Source: Lysobacter_I brunescens
GTDB lineage: Bacteria > Pseudomonadota > Gammaproteobacteria > Xanthomonadales > Xanthomonadaceae
Direction: 5' to 3'
Assembly (NCBI RefSeq): GCF_042677005.1
Contig: NZ_JBHTIF010000004.1
Location: 186,001 to 250,000 of the forward strand
DNA: 64,000 nucleotides
This document shows, in pieces, positions 8,936 to 17,264 of the stretch. Position 1 is the first letter of the stretch; the number at the start of each line of letters is the position of its first letter. Position numbers and translations under genes: made by a program. Below the pieces are notes generated by a model. That model saw only the letters and a list, made by a program, of their open reading frames with translations. It was not told the DNA's origin and made no database searches.

Positions 8936-10010
8936 GGGCGCCGGGTCGCGTGGCGTCGTCCGGCCCCAACGCCTGGCTGAGCACGCTGGCCGCCGCCTCG
9001 ACCACCGGGATCACCCGGTCGTAGGCCATCCGCGTGGGACCGATCACGCCGAGCACGCCCAGTGTCCGTCCGCCGGCGCCGTAGGGCGCAGTGACCAGCG
9101 ATACACCGTCCAGCGGGGCCATGCCGGTTTCCTCGCCGATGAAGATGCGGACACCGGGCGCGCGCAGGGTGCGTTCGAGCACCTGCAGGATCTCGCGCTT
9201 GCTGGCGAAGGCCTCGAACAGCTCGCGCAGGCGGTCGAGGTTGGACAGGTCCTGCACGCCGATCAACCGGGTCTGGCCGGCCACCAGCATGTCCTCGACG
9301 TCGCTGGCCAGGGCCTGGTCGGCCAGCTCCAGCGCCCGGGTCATCAGCGATTCCATCTCCTGCCGCGCGGTCTGCAGCTCGGCCAGCAGCAGGGCCCGGG
9401 CCTCGGCCAGCGGCCGGCCGGCGAAATGGGTGTTCAGATAGTTGGCGATCCGCTCCAGCTCGCCGGGCTCGTAGCTGCGGCGGGTCTGCAGGATGCGGTT
9501 CTGCACGTCGTTGTCGGCGAAGACCAGGATCGCCAGCACCCGCTGGCCGTCCAGCGGCACGAAATCGACGTGCCGGAACGCGAACTGCTCGCGCTTGGGC
9601 ACGCTGACCACGCCGACGAAATGGGTCATCGCCGAGACCAGCTCCGAGGCGCTGCCCAGCAAACTCTGCGTGCCGACGCCGGGCGACAGCTCAGCGCGCA
9701 GCCGGCCCAGTTCGCCGTCGGCCAGCGGCTGGATCTGCAGCAGGCTGTCGACGAACACCCGGTAGCCCTGCGCGGTGGGCACACGGCCGGCGGAGGTGTG
9801 CGGCGCCGCGAGCAGGCCCACGTCCTCCAGTTCGGCCAGGATGTTGCGGATCGTGGCCGGGCTGACGTCCAGGCCGGCATGGCGGGCCAGCGTCTGCGAA
9901 CCCACGGGCTCGCCGTCGCGGATGTAGCGCGAGATCAGCGTGCGCAGCAGCAGCCGTGCGCGGGGATCGAGCACGAGGGGATCGGAACCTGGGTCGACCG
10001 GGCGATTCAT
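8931..10010 (-). CDS. hrcA: heat-inducible transcription repressor HrcA
   Basis: Repressor that binds CIRCE operators at chaperone genes and is kept active by GroE. The 359 residues have an N-terminal winged-helix (RLLLRTLISRYIRDGEPVGS, then SPATIRNILAELEDVGLL, then HTSAGRVPTAQGYR) and C-terminal GAF-like/dimerisation regions (FVPLDGQRVLAILVF, RIFIGEETGMAP). The start at MNRPVDPG was chosen because GGTGG precedes it by 5 bases; two more ATGs lie 30 and 36 bases upstream. No CIRCE repeat is visible near any gene of this cluster, so its targets here (for example groESL) probably lie elsewhere. Confidence 0.95.
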   Translation of the reverse strand: MNRPVDPGSDPLVLDPRARLLLRTLISRYIRDGEPVGSQTLARHAGLDVSPATIRNILAELEDVGLLAAPHTSAGRVPTAQGYRVFVDSLLQIQPLADGELGRLRAELSPGVGTQSLLGSASELVSAMTHFVGVVSVPKREQFAFRHVDFVPLDGQRVLAILVFADNDVQNRILQTRRSYEPGELERIANYLNTHFAGRPLAEARALLLAELQTARQEMESLMTRALELADQALASDVEDMLVAGQTRLIGVQDLSNLDRLRELFEAFASKREILQVLERTLRAPGVRIFIGEETGMAPLDGVSLVTAPYGAGGRTLGVLGVIGPTRMAYDRVIPVVEAAASVLSQALGPDDATRPGAP

Positions 10011-10241
10011 GGCCACCGATATAGGCGTTGGCGCCGGCATGCGCAAGCATCGCGACAGACGCAGACCGGCCGCGCGTCTCCAACCGTGAGACGGCGGCGG
10101 CGTTCAATGCACCGCATGGCCCCGGCCCGGCCGGCGCGCCCGGGTTCCCGGTTCGGCGATATCCCCACGCCGCATCACGGAACCGGCGCTCCGGCCGTCG
10201 CCGAGGCCGGCCTGTCGCACTTTTGATGCACAATCCGCCCC

Positions 10242-11909
10242 ATGCTGACACGCCTCACGCTTCGCGACTTCGCCGTCGTCGCCTCCACGGAACTCGAATT
10301 CGGCCCCGGGATGACCGTCATTTCCGGCGAAACCGGCGCCGGCAAATCCCTGCTGGTGGACGCCCTGGGCTTCCTCTCCGGCATGCGTGCCGACAGCGGC
10401 ATGGTCCGCCATGGCACCGAACGCGCCGAACTCAATGCAGAGTTCGACCTGCGCGACCGCCCCGAGGCGGCCGACTGGCTCAAGGAACAGGAGCTTGATG
10501 ACGACGGTGCCTGCCAGCTGCGCCGGACCCTGCGTTCCGACGGCGGCTCCCGCGCCTGGATCAACGGCCGCCCGGTCACCGTCGCCCAGCTCGCGGAACT
10601 GGCCGGGCTGCTGGTCGAGATCCACGGCCAGCACGAACACCAGGCCCTGTTGTCGAAGGCCAGCCAGCTCGAACTGCTCGACGCCTTCGGCCGCCATGCC
10701 CCGGCGCTGAAGGCCGTCCGCGACACCGCCGAGGCCTGGGCTGCGCTGCGCCGCGAGCGCGATGTCCTGGTTCGCGCCGGCGACGTCGGCGACCGCATCG
10801 ACCTGCTCGACCACCAGTGGCGCGAGCTCGACAAGGAGACGCTGGAGCCGGCCTCGATCGCCGAACTCGCCGCCGACCACCGCCGTTTCGCCAACGCCGC
10901 CGGCCTGATCGACACCTGCGAACGCGCCCTCGCCCGCCTCGAAGGCGACGACGCGCCATCGCTGCTGCAGACCGTGCAGCACCTGCGCGGCGAGATCGCC
11001 CGCGCCCGCAACGACGAGCCCCGTCTGGACGAAGTCGACGGCATGCTCGACGCGGCTGCGATCCAGATCGACGAAGCCACCCGCCTGCTGCAGCGCATCC
11101 GCGACGACCTGGACCTGGACCCGGAACGCTTCGAGGCGCTGGAGGACCGGATCGGGCGCCTGCACGAGCTCGGCCGCAAGCATCGCGTCCCGCCCGAATC
11201 GCTGCACGAGGTCCGCGACCGCATCGCCGCCGAGCTGGACACCCTCCGCCATGCCGGGGAACGCCTGGCCGGTCTGGACGACGAGATCGAGGCCGCCGCC
11301 GGTCGCTGGCGCGAGGCCGCCGCACACCTCGGGGCAGCACGCCGCGAGGCCGCAGGCCGCCTGTCGCAGGCCACCACCGCCCTGATCGCCGATCTGGGCA
11401 TGGGCGGTGGGCGCTTCGAGATCGCCCTGGAGCCGATCGACGACGGTCGCCCCGACCCGCAGGGCGCCGAGCGCGCCGAATTCCTGGTCTCGGCCAACGC
11501 CGGCCAGCCGCCGCGCCCGCTGCGCAAGGTCGCCTCCGGCGGCGAACTGTCTCGCATCTCGCTGGCGATCGAGGTCGCCGCACTCGGCTTGGACGCCGTG
11601 CCGACCATGGTCTTCGACGAAGTGGACTCGGGCATCGGCGGCGCCGTGGCCGAGATCGTCGGCCAGAAGCTGCGCGCGCTCGGCGCCAAGCGCCAGGTGC
11701 TGTGCGTGACCCACCAGCCGCAGGTCGCGGCCCAGGGCCACGCCCACTACCGGGTCAGCAAGGCCGAAGCCGACGGCATGACCCAGAGCGCGGTGCGCCG
11801 GCTCGACGCGAAGGAACGCCAGGAGGAACTGGCACGGATGCTCGGCGGCGTGGAAGTCAGCAAGGAAGCCCGCGCGGCGGCGAAGCGGCTGCTGGAAAAC
11901 GTGGCCTGA
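10242..11909 (+). CDS. recN: DNA repair protein RecN
   Basis: SMC-like ATPase acting in recombinational repair of double-strand breaks. The 555 residues have the Walker A motif GETGAGKS (residues 29-36), a long coiled-coil middle with few hydrophobic breaks, the ABC signature SGGELSRISLA and the Walker B segment MVFDEVDSGIGG near the C-terminus, ending in the D- and H-loop VTHQPQVAAQGH. It is divergent from hrcA, with a 231-bp intergenic region. No LexA-like palindrome was recognised upstream. Confidence 0.97.
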   Translation: MLTRLTLRDFAVVASTELEFGPGMTVISGETGAGKSLLVDALGFLSGMRADSGMVRHGTERAELNAEFDLRDRPEAADWLKEQELDDDGACQLRRTLRSDGGSRAWINGRPVTVAQLAELAGLLVEIHGQHEHQALLSKASQLELLDAFGRHAPALKAVRDTAEAWAALRRERDVLVRAGDVGDRIDLLDHQWRELDKETLEPASIAELAADHRRFANAAGLIDTCERALARLEGDDAPSLLQTVQHLRGEIARARNDEPRLDEVDGMLDAAAIQIDEATRLLQRIRDDLDLDPERFEALEDRIGRLHELGRKHRVPPESLHEVRDRIAAELDTLRHAGERLAGLDDEIEAAAGRWREAAAHLGAARREAAGRLSQATTALIADLGMGGGRFEIALEPIDDGRPDPQGAERAEFLVSANAGQPPRPLRKVASGGELSRISLAIEVAALGLDAVPTMVFDEVDSGIGGAVAEIVGQKLRALGAKRQVLCVTHQPQVAAQGHAHYRVSKAEADGMTQSAVRRLDAKERQEELARMLGGVEVSKEARAAAKRLLENVA

Positions 11910-11931
11910 CAACACGGTGGTCTGACAAGAC

Positions 11932-11979
11932 GTAGGTCGGGCCCGTGGCCCGACATCTCGTCCCGGGGAACAGGACGAG
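11932..11979. repeat. GTAG-type REP palindrome
   Basis: Begins GTAG followed by a perfect 8-bp stem GTCGGGCC/GGCCCGAC with a CGT loop, then a second 7-bp hairpin (CTCGTCC/GGACGAG, 11957-11979). The GTAG head plus short palindrome is the layout of REP elements mobilised by RAYT transposases in Stenotrophomonas and relatives. Two further members occur in the window at about 41.0 and 53.3 kb. Here it sits between the converging recN and fur genes and could also act as a bidirectional terminator. Confidence 0.6.
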
Positions 11980-12032
11980 TGGGAATTTCGATCGGCATGT
12001 GACGCAGCGGACGCGTCGCGACGTTGCGCGAC

Positions 12033-12434
12033 CTATTTCTTCTTGCGGACGTACAGCACCAGCGCGTGGGCCTCGATCTCGTAGCCGTATTCGGCGGCGA
12101 TCTTGTGCTGCAGGGCCTCGATCTCGGCGTTCTCGAATTCGATGATCTTGCCGGTGTCGATGTCGACCATGTGGTCGTGGTGGTCGCCGCGGTCCAGTTC
12201 GTAGACGGCGTGGCCGCCCTCGAAATTGTGCTTCAGCACCAGACCGGCGGCCTCGAACTGGGTCAGGACACGGTAGACGGTGGCCAGGCCGATCTCGTCG
12301 CCGTCGTCCACCAGCTTCCGGTAGATGTCCTCGGCGGTCATGTGCCGGGGGCGGGCCTGTTCCAGCAGCTCCAGCACGCGCATGCGCGGGTGGGTCACCT
12401 TCAGGCCGAGTTTGCGCAGGTCTCTGGATTCCAT
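12033..12434 (-). CDS. fur: ferric uptake regulator Fur
   Basis: Iron-responsive repressor. The 133 residues begin MESRDLRKLGLKVTHPRMRVLELL (winged helix, recognition helix around EIGLATVYRVLTQFEAAGL) followed by the metal-binding dimerisation domain with EGGHAVYEL, GDHHDHMVDIDTGKIIEFEN and a C-terminal GYEIEAHALVLY segment. The start was set by AGGAG six bases upstream. Oddly, the protein has no cysteine at all: the CxxC pair that holds a structural zinc in E. coli Fur is replaced by VDIDTG. It is divergent from bamE, as in other xanthomonads. Confidence 0.95.
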   Translation of the reverse strand: MESRDLRKLGLKVTHPRMRVLELLEQARPRHMTAEDIYRKLVDDGDEIGLATVYRVLTQFEAAGLVLKHNFEGGHAVYELDRGDHHDHMVDIDTGKIIEFENAEIEALQHKIAAEYGYEIEAHALVLYVRKKK

Positions 12435-12587
12435 GGGGCGCTCCTGGTGCGATCCGGGGGGCACGGCGTGGGGGACGCACGTGGGGCGACCGTGGTGGGT
12501 CGCGAGGCTGTTCCGGGCCCTGGGGCGTCCGACCCCGCGATGAATGGGGCATCCAGGCCCGAGTGCCGGCGGTGAGGGCGGTCAGTG

Positions 12588-12593
12588 TATCAT
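12588..12593 (+). promoter_or_regulatory. candidate -10 element of bamE
   Basis: TATCAT in the 196-bp fur-bamE divergent region matches the -10 consensus at five of six positions, 37 bases before the bamE ATG. No good -35 is visible at the right distance. Confidence 0.4.
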
Positions 12594-12630
12594 CGCCCGA
12601 CGCGTGCCCTTCCCTCCTGCCGGCTGCCAC

Positions 12631-13047
12631 ATGCTCAACACCACCCGCTCGTTCCGCGCCCCGCTGCTCGTCCTCGCCGTCGCTCTCGCCACCACCGGCT
12701 GCGGCATCATCTACAAGCAGCCGATCTACCAGGGCAACCTGATCGAGAAAACCGCCGCGGACCAGCTTCAGGTCGGCATGACCAAGCAGGACGTGCAGGG
12801 GCTGATGGGCTCGCCGTCAATCGCCGATTCGGCCAACCCCGACCGCTGGGACTACACCTCGACCCAGCGCACCGACCGCCGCGGCAACGTCGAGATCAAG
12901 AACTTCACCGTGTTCTTCGAGAACGGCCTGGTGAGCAAGTGGGAAGGCGAATACTTCCCCGAGCAGGACGACGAACTGGCCCGCAAGTCGCGCAGCGAGT
13001 TCGGCCCGAACCTCGCCAAGGACGACAAGAAGAAGCGCCGCCGCTGA
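12631..13047 (+). CDS. bamE: outer membrane assembly lipoprotein BamE (SmpA/OmlA)
   Basis: Small outer-membrane lipoprotein of the BAM complex that inserts beta-barrel proteins. The 138 residues have a lipoprotein signal peptide ending LATTGCG (lipidated Cys about residue 23), then the family core GIIYKQPIYQGNLIEKTAADQL, QVGMTKQDVQGLMGSP and a C-terminal DRWDYT... domain. The basic lysine-rich tail KDDKKKRRR is an extension beyond the fold. The start at MLNTTRS gives a normal signal peptide; an upstream ATG would spoil it. It is the fur-divergent partner known as omlA in xanthomonads. Confidence 0.93.
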   Translation: MLNTTRSFRAPLLVLAVALATTGCGIIYKQPIYQGNLIEKTAADQLQVGMTKQDVQGLMGSPSIADSANPDRWDYTSTQRTDRRGNVEIKNFTVFFENGLVSKWEGEYFPEQDDELARKSRSEFGPNLAKDDKKKRRR

Positions 13048-13075
13048 TCCGGCCAACGCGCCTGCTTCAAGCGCG

Positions 13076-13324
13076 CTACTTCACGGCCCGGCGCCGCCGG
13101 GCCTCCTTCGGATCCGTCGTCAGCGGCCGCAGCAGCTCCACGCGGTCGCCCTCGCGCAGCACCTGCGCGGCCTCGACCTTTTCCCCGAACACCGCCACGG
13201 CCACGTGGCCGCCGTCGTCCATGCCGGACGCCGCGATAGCCTCGGCCACGGTCGCGCCCGAGGCCAGTTCGACCATCACCGATTCGTGATGCCTCGGCCA
13301 GGCCCGGACCACTTCGATGCGCAC
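13076..13324 (-). CDS. rnfH: RnfH family protein (RatB, UPF0125)
   Basis: An 82-residue ubiquitin-like-fold protein of the RnfH/UPF0125 family, usually encoded beside ratA and smpB. It begins with GTG (VRIEVVRAWPRHHESVMVEL) preceded by GGAGG, and carries the family segments VAEAIAASG, VAVFGEKVEAAQVLREGDRVELLRPL and a basic tail DPKEARRRRAVK. The gene starts two bases after the ratA stop, so translation is probably coupled. The family's role is not firmly established. Confidence 0.88.
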   Translation of the reverse strand: MRIEVVRAWPRHHESVMVELASGATVAEAIAASGMDDGGHVAVAVFGEKVEAAQVLREGDRVELLRPLTTDPKEARRRRAVK

Positions 13325-13326
13325 GC

Positions 13327-13758
13327 TCAGTCCTCCGCCCGGTCGGCCACGCGCACGAAGTCGTCGACCATGCGGTCCGCCAGGCTCTGGAACCCCAGCA
13401 CGAAGGCCGGGCCGAGGATCTTCGAGTTCGGCTCGAAATCCAGGGTCAGCGTGACCTTGCAGGCGGACTCGTCCAGCGCGTGGAACTGCCAGCGGCCGGT
13501 CAGCTTCCGGAAAGGCCCGTCGCGCAGCACCATGTCGATGTGGTGCGGCGGTGACAGCGTGTTCTCGGTCGTGAACCAGGTCCGCAGCCCCGCCATGCCC
13601 AGGTCCAGCCGCGCCACCAGCCGCCCCTCGTCCTGCTCCAACACCTGCGCGGCCTCGCACCAGTCGAAGCGGCGCGGATAGGCAGCGACATCGTTGACCA
13701 GCGAGAACATCCTCGCGGCGGAATGTTCGACCAGGGCGGAGCGTTGGATGACCGGCAT
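13327..13758 (-). CDS. ratA: RatA-like START/COQ10 domain protein
   Basis: A 143-residue protein of the polyketide-cyclase/START superfamily (COQ10-like), starting MPVIQRSALVEHSAARMFSLV and containing VAAYPRRFDWCEAAQVLE and the C-terminal helix GFQSLADRMVDDFVRVA. E. coli RatA was described as inhibiting 70S assembly, while homologues such as Coq10 bind ubiquinone; which applies here cannot be told from sequence. It heads a two-gene unit with rnfH and is divergent from smpB (88 bp). Confidence 0.88.
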   Translation of the reverse strand: MPVIQRSALVEHSAARMFSLVNDVAAYPRRFDWCEAAQVLEQDEGRLVARLDLGMAGLRTWFTTENTLSPPHHIDMVLRDGPFRKLTGRWQFHALDESACKVTLTLDFEPNSKILGPAFVLGFQSLADRMVDDFVRVADRAED

Positions 13759-13846
13759 CGTGCGGGACTCGCGTCGGGAACTCGTCGGGTGGCGGGAAGG
13801 GTCCGGAATGCTCGCCTGATCGCCCCGCATCGGGGACAATGGCTGG

Positions 13847-14374
13847 ATGAGCAAGCAGAAAGCGCAAAAGGATAAGGCAAAGGGCGGCGACAAGCCCGCC
13901 AAGGCCGCTCCGCCGATCAAGACCATCTCCCTGAACAAGCGGGCGAAGCACGAGTACCACCTCGAACACCGCTACGAAGCCGGGCTGTCGCTGCAGGGCT
14001 GGGAGCTGAAGTCGATCCGCGCCGGCCGCGCCAACATCGGCGACAGCTACGCCATGGTCAACGACGGCGAGCTGTTCCTGTACGGCTCGCAGATCACCCC
14101 GCTGATCCAAGCGTCCACCCACGTCATCGCCAACGACCGCCGCACGCGCAAGCTGCTGCTGCACCGTCGCGAGATCGACCAGCTCGTCGGCAAGATCCAG
14201 CGCGACGGCTACACCATCATCCCCACCGCGCTGTACTGGAAGGGCAACAAGGTGAAGCTGGAGATCGCCCTGGCCAAGGGCAAGCAGGCGCACGACAAGC
14301 GCGACGCCGCCCGCGACCGCGACTGGGCCCGCGAGAAGCAGCGCGCCATGCGCCACCGCAACAAGGACGCGTGA
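13847..14374 (+). CDS. smpB: SsrA-binding protein SmpB
   Basis: Binds tmRNA and delivers it to stalled ribosomes for trans-translation. The 175 residues include a lysine/alanine-rich N-terminal extension (about 25 residues), the core SLNKRAKHEYHLEHRYEAGLSL, GWELKSIRAGRANIGDSYA, and the C-terminal basic tail KRDAARDRDWAREKQRAMRH that enters the decoding path. The ssrA gene follows 115 bp downstream on the same strand. Confidence 0.97.
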   Translation: MSKQKAQKDKAKGGDKPAKAAPPIKTISLNKRAKHEYHLEHRYEAGLSLQGWELKSIRAGRANIGDSYAMVNDGELFLYGSQITPLIQASTHVIANDRRTRKLLLHRREIDQLVGKIQRDGYTIIPTALYWKGNKVKLEIALAKGKQAHDKRDAARDRDWAREKQRAMRHRNKDA

Positions 14375-14411
14375 TCGGGTTCGATCGACCCGTTCGATTG
14401 CGGAGGTCGGA

Positions 14412-14441
14412 CTTGAACCGCCCTCCCCCGACCCCCATACT
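14412..14441 (+). promoter_or_regulatory. predicted ssrA promoter, sigma70 and sigma32 features
   Basis: TTGAAC (14413-14418), a 17-base spacer and CATACT (14436-14441) form a plausible sigma70 promoter. The same bases read as CTTGAA (14412-14417) with CCCCAT (14433-14438), which resembles a sigma32 promoter with a 15-base spacer. The predicted start lies about 42 bases before the mature tmRNA 5' end, leaving a leader for RNase P to remove. Confidence 0.6.
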
Positions 14442-14489
14442 TGCCCCGTCGATCGAAAGACCGACTCCATCGAACGAATTCCCGGTTTC

Positions 14490-14842
14490 GGGGGTGCATT
14501 GGCTTCGACGGGGGTTGCGAAATCACACGACGCATGCCGAGGGGGCAGCTTTCCTCGTTAATCCAGCGGCAAAAACTCAGACGCCAACGACGACGTCTAC
14601 GCTCTGGCCGCTTAAGGCCTAGCCCCGAACCCACTTGTGCCTGTGCTCGTGGATGTAGGGTCATCATCACAGGATCGGCCCCGGCGGCGACCCGTCAACC
14701 AGGGCCTAGATCAAGCGGGTATGTCCTGCGGTGTGCTTCGCACACCGTGTTGCCGCAGGGCGAGATCGAACGGTGAGCTAAGCATGTAGTGCCGGGTATG
14801 GAGTGCCTTCGGACGGCGGTTCGATTCCGCCCACCTCCACCA
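14490..14842 (+). ncRNA. ssrA: transfer-messenger RNA (tmRNA, ssrA)
   Basis: A 353-nt one-piece tmRNA. The 5' end GGGGGTG pairs with CACCTCC in the 3' tRNA-like part, which ends CCA at 14840-14842, and the D-arm-like TGGCTTCGACGG and T-arm-like GGTTCGATTCC are in place. The resume reading frame at 14583-14612 encodes the degradation tag ANDDVYALAA, stopping at TAA (14613-14615), the usual ALAA end for ClpXP recognition. smpB lies immediately upstream. Inner pseudoknot arms were not folded individually. Confidence 0.96.
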
Positions 14843-14850
14843 AACAGAAG

Positions 14851-14876
14851 CCCCGGGCGAAAGCCCGGGGTTTTTT
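14851..14876 (+). terminator. Rho-independent terminator of ssrA
   Basis: Perfect 8-bp stem CCCCGGGC/GCCCGGGG with a GAAA tetraloop followed by TTTTTT, nine bases after the tmRNA CCA end. Confidence 0.95.
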
Positions 14877-14941
14877 GTTGGAAGCGGGCTGTCGTCGCAT
14901 CCTGCGAAACCATGGAAGATGGACATAGGCCTGCGACCACC

Positions 14942-15451
14942 ATGAATCCCCACCCCTTCACCCAGCGCATCGCCCTCCTGCTCGAACACGGCGACGCGGA
15001 ATGCCTGCGCCATGCGCTGATCGACGCAGCGGAGATGTTGCGCATCTGGCGCAGGTTCGGCGGCGACCCGGGACGAGCCAAGGGAATTGTCGGGCCTTTC
15101 AGCACTGACGAGGCGTTTCCGCCGATGGGGAGCGCGGATCGTGACTTGCTGCGACAGGCGCTGTGCTCGGTGCTGGAACGCTGGCGCGATGCGGACATCG
15201 TGTCGTCGGCGGCCAATGCTCTGATGAACCTGGCCGAGCCGGAGGCGCGACCGGTGCTGGTGCAGGCGCTGCGGCATGCGGTCGCGGCGGACAATCGCGC
15301 GGTGTTCCAATTGCTGCTGGCACTGGAAGCGATCGATGAAGACATCTACGACGCCGGGCTGACGACGCGCAGTTACGATGCCGACGAGATCAACCGCGCG
15401 GCGGCGCTGCGCTATCTGCAACGCATCGACTCGAATGCGCCGGCAGGCTGA
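14942..15451 (+). CDS. hypothetical alpha-helical protein
   Basis: A 169-residue protein with no recognised family. It is almost wholly helical, with HEAT-like alternating segments (FTQRIALLLEHGDAECLRHAL, DLLRQALCSVLERWRDAD, ALMNLAEPEARPVLVQALRH). No signal peptide or membrane segment. The start MNPHPF is favoured since upstream codons run back into tmRNA; the ribosome site is weak, and an ATG 30 bases upstream is possible. It lies alone after the ssrA terminator. Confidence 0.7.
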   Translation: MNPHPFTQRIALLLEHGDAECLRHALIDAAEMLRIWRRFGGDPGRAKGIVGPFSTDEAFPPMGSADRDLLRQALCSVLERWRDADIVSSAANALMNLAEPEARPVLVQALRHAVAADNRAVFQLLLALEAIDEDIYDAGLTTRSYDADEINRAAALRYLQRIDSNAPAG

Positions 15452-15497
15452 GGAGCACGGAATCACCAGAGTCGTCCTCGCCGCCAAGCAAACACAA

Positions 15498-15521
15498 GAG
15501 GGGCAGCCGAAGCCGCCCCTC
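15498..15521 (-). terminator. Rho-independent terminator of the glycine-zipper gene
   Basis: Stem GAGGGGC/GCCCCTC with an inner GC/GC pair and CGAA loop. On the minus strand it is followed by the T-rich run TTGTGTTTG. It lies 38 bp after the stop of the minus-strand gene beginning at 16080. Confidence 0.75.
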
Positions 15522-15558
15522 CCATCGGCTCATCACGCCTCGTACGTGATCGCTGCGA

Positions 15559-16080
15559 TCACTTGCCGTCGCGATCGGCGTCGCCGGGCATGGCGCGTTC
15601 GACGCGATCCCAGGCGGCACGAGCGGCGTGGCGGGCGCGGTCCCAGGCGAGCGGAGACGGGCCGCGATAGCCGGTGTAGTCGCGTTCGAGTTCCGGTTCG
15701 ACCTCGTCGAAGCTGCGATCGGCGTAGCGTGCGCGGGCCTCGTAACCGGTGCGATAGGCGGGCGCGTAGTCGTCGTAGGTGTGGCCCTGGTTGTAGTAGG
15801 GCTCGCGCGTGTACTGCTCGCGCCAGTAGGCGTCTTCGGCGGTCGGGTTGACGGCTTCGCCAACGCCCTTGCCGGCGAGGCCGCCGACGACCGCACCGAT
15901 CGCGGCACCGGCCACGGTGCCGGCCGGGCCCGCGATCGAGCCGACAGCGGCGCCTGCCGTACCGCCGGCAATGGCACCGACGCCGGTGCCGACCGGATGG
16001 GCGCCCGGCGTTCCCGTGATCGGGTCGCGATTGAGGTCCTTGTCGATTGCCTTGTCGACGGTTTTGTCGTGATTGGTCAT
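15559..16080 (-). CDS. glycine-zipper protein of unknown function
   Basis: A 173-residue protein with a polar start (MTNHDKTVDKAIDKDL), then a long Gly/Ala zipper (about residues 32-75: GTGVGAIAGGTAGAAVG, GPAGTVAGAAIGAVVGGLAG) able to insert into or associate with membranes, and a tyrosine-rich acidic half containing AEDAYWREQYTREPYY and TYDDYAPAYRTGYEARARYA. This organisation matches proteins often annotated as hypothetical or stress-related in xanthomonads. No signal peptide. GAGGTG precedes the ATG. It ends at a clear terminator. Confidence 0.75.
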   Translation of the reverse strand: MTNHDKTVDKAIDKDLNRDPITGTPGAHPVGTGVGAIAGGTAGAAVGSIAGPAGTVAGAAIGAVVGGLAGKGVGEAVNPTAEDAYWREQYTREPYYNQGHTYDDYAPAYRTGYEARARYADRSFDEVEPELERDYTGYRGPSPLAWDRARHAARAAWDRVERAMPGDADRDGK

Positions 16081-16279
16081 GAGCGTTCACCTCGTTTGTT
16101 GGGGGAATCCGTGCGATGCGCGGACAGAGACGAGTCTGCAAGTCGCGTGCCAGCAGGCGAACGCACGGAAGTGCTTGAATTGCATCGACCGCATTCAAAA
16201 GGCGGTGCGCAGATCGTGCAGGTTGGTGCAAGGTCGGCATGCAAACTGCGCGGCGACAGATACCCCATCCAGAAAAGAC

Positions 16280-16306
16280 GAACCCCGGGCGATGAACCCG
16301 GGGTTC
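16280..16306 (-). terminator. Rho-independent terminator of the OmpA-family gene
   Basis: A 10-bp perfect stem GAACCCCGGG/CCCGGGGTTC with a 7-base loop. The minus strand continues GTCTTTTCTGG, so it terminates the OmpA-like lipoprotein gene 32 bp upstream of it. Confidence 0.8.
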
Positions 16307-16338
16307 GTTCTGTCAGGGGTTGGATGCTCGACTGCGAA

Positions 16339-17022
16339 TCAGCCTGCACCCTGCGTCAGCGGCAGCACGCGGATCTCGACGCGACGGTTGCGGGCGCGTC
16401 CGTCTTCGGTCTCGTTGCTGGCGATGGGATAGCGCTCGCCCATGCCGACGACCTCGAAACGCTCGCGTACGAGCCCCTTGCCGACGAGGTAATTGGCGAC
16501 GGAGCCGGCGCGTTCCTCGGAGAGTCGCTGGTTGTAGGCATCGCTGCCGACGGCATCGGTGTGGCCGCTGATCTCGATCACGGTCTGCGGATAGTCGGCA
16601 AGCGTCGCGGCGACGCCGTCGAGCGCCGGGCGGAACTGCGACTTCAGCGAAGCGCTGTTGAAATCGAAGGTCACCGCATCGGGGAGATTGAGCTTGATCA
16701 CGTCGCCATCGCGGGTGACGTCGATACCGGTGCCAGCGGTGCGGCGACGCAGCTCGGCTTCCTGGCGATCCTGGTAGGCGCCGACCGCCGTGCCTGCGAG
16801 CGCACCGACACCGGCGCCGACCAGTGCGCGCTGGCGACGCTCGGTGGCGTCGTCGCCACTGAGCAGACCGGCGACGACGCCGATGGAGGCACCGATCAGC
16901 GCACCGCGCCCGGTGCGATTCGGGTCATCGGGTGCATTGGTCTGGCCGGTATAGGTTGCGCAGCTCGACAGGGCGAGCGCTGCGGTGAACGCAGTGGCGA
17001 TGGGCAGGATGGCATGACGCAT
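16339..17022 (-). CDS. OmpA-family lipoprotein (YiaD-like)
   Basis: A 227-residue outer-membrane lipoprotein: signal peptide with lipobox LSSC (lipidated Cys21), a glycine-zipper segment (about residues 40-85, GALIGASIGVVAGLLSG and ALVGAGVGALAGTAVG), then a C-terminal OmpA peptidoglycan-binding domain (about 115-220) with ISGHTDAVGSDAYNQRLSEERAGSVANYL and RNRRVEIRV. It should tether the outer membrane to peptidoglycan. The gene is monocistronic with its own terminator. Confidence 0.9.
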   Translation of the reverse strand: MRHAILPIATAFTAALALSSCATYTGQTNAPDDPNRTGRGALIGASIGVVAGLLSGDDATERRQRALVGAGVGALAGTAVGAYQDRQEAELRRRTAGTGIDVTRDGDVIKLNLPDAVTFDFNSASLKSQFRPALDGVAATLADYPQTVIEISGHTDAVGSDAYNQRLSEERAGSVANYLVGKGLVRERFEVVGMGERYPIASNETEDGRARNRRVEIRVLPLTQGAG

Positions 17023-17264
17023 GGGGAACTCCGTCTGGATGGTGGCCGGGGCCGTCAGGTGACGGGAACACTAGGTTGCGTTTCCTGACGCGCAGCCATC
17101 CGGGCGAATGCTGGATTCGCTCGCGTTCAGCATCATGCACGCCGCACGATGCATCGGCATCACGAATGCAGAATGCTTCGTGATTTCAGGCATTCCGCAC
17201 GACTTATGAACAGCACGCAATCACCGAATTCTGGCGCCATGCGCGGACGCACGCCGCGATGCGC

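Noticed and set aside
10011..10241. CIRCE element or LexA box upstream of hrcA/recN
   Set aside because: No TTAGCACTC-N9-GAGTGCTAA-like repeat nor LexA-type dyad was seen on either strand.
14490..14842. A tRNA at the CCA-ending tRNA-like structure
   Set aside because: The tRNA-like ends belong to the tmRNA; no separate tRNA gene was seen in the window.
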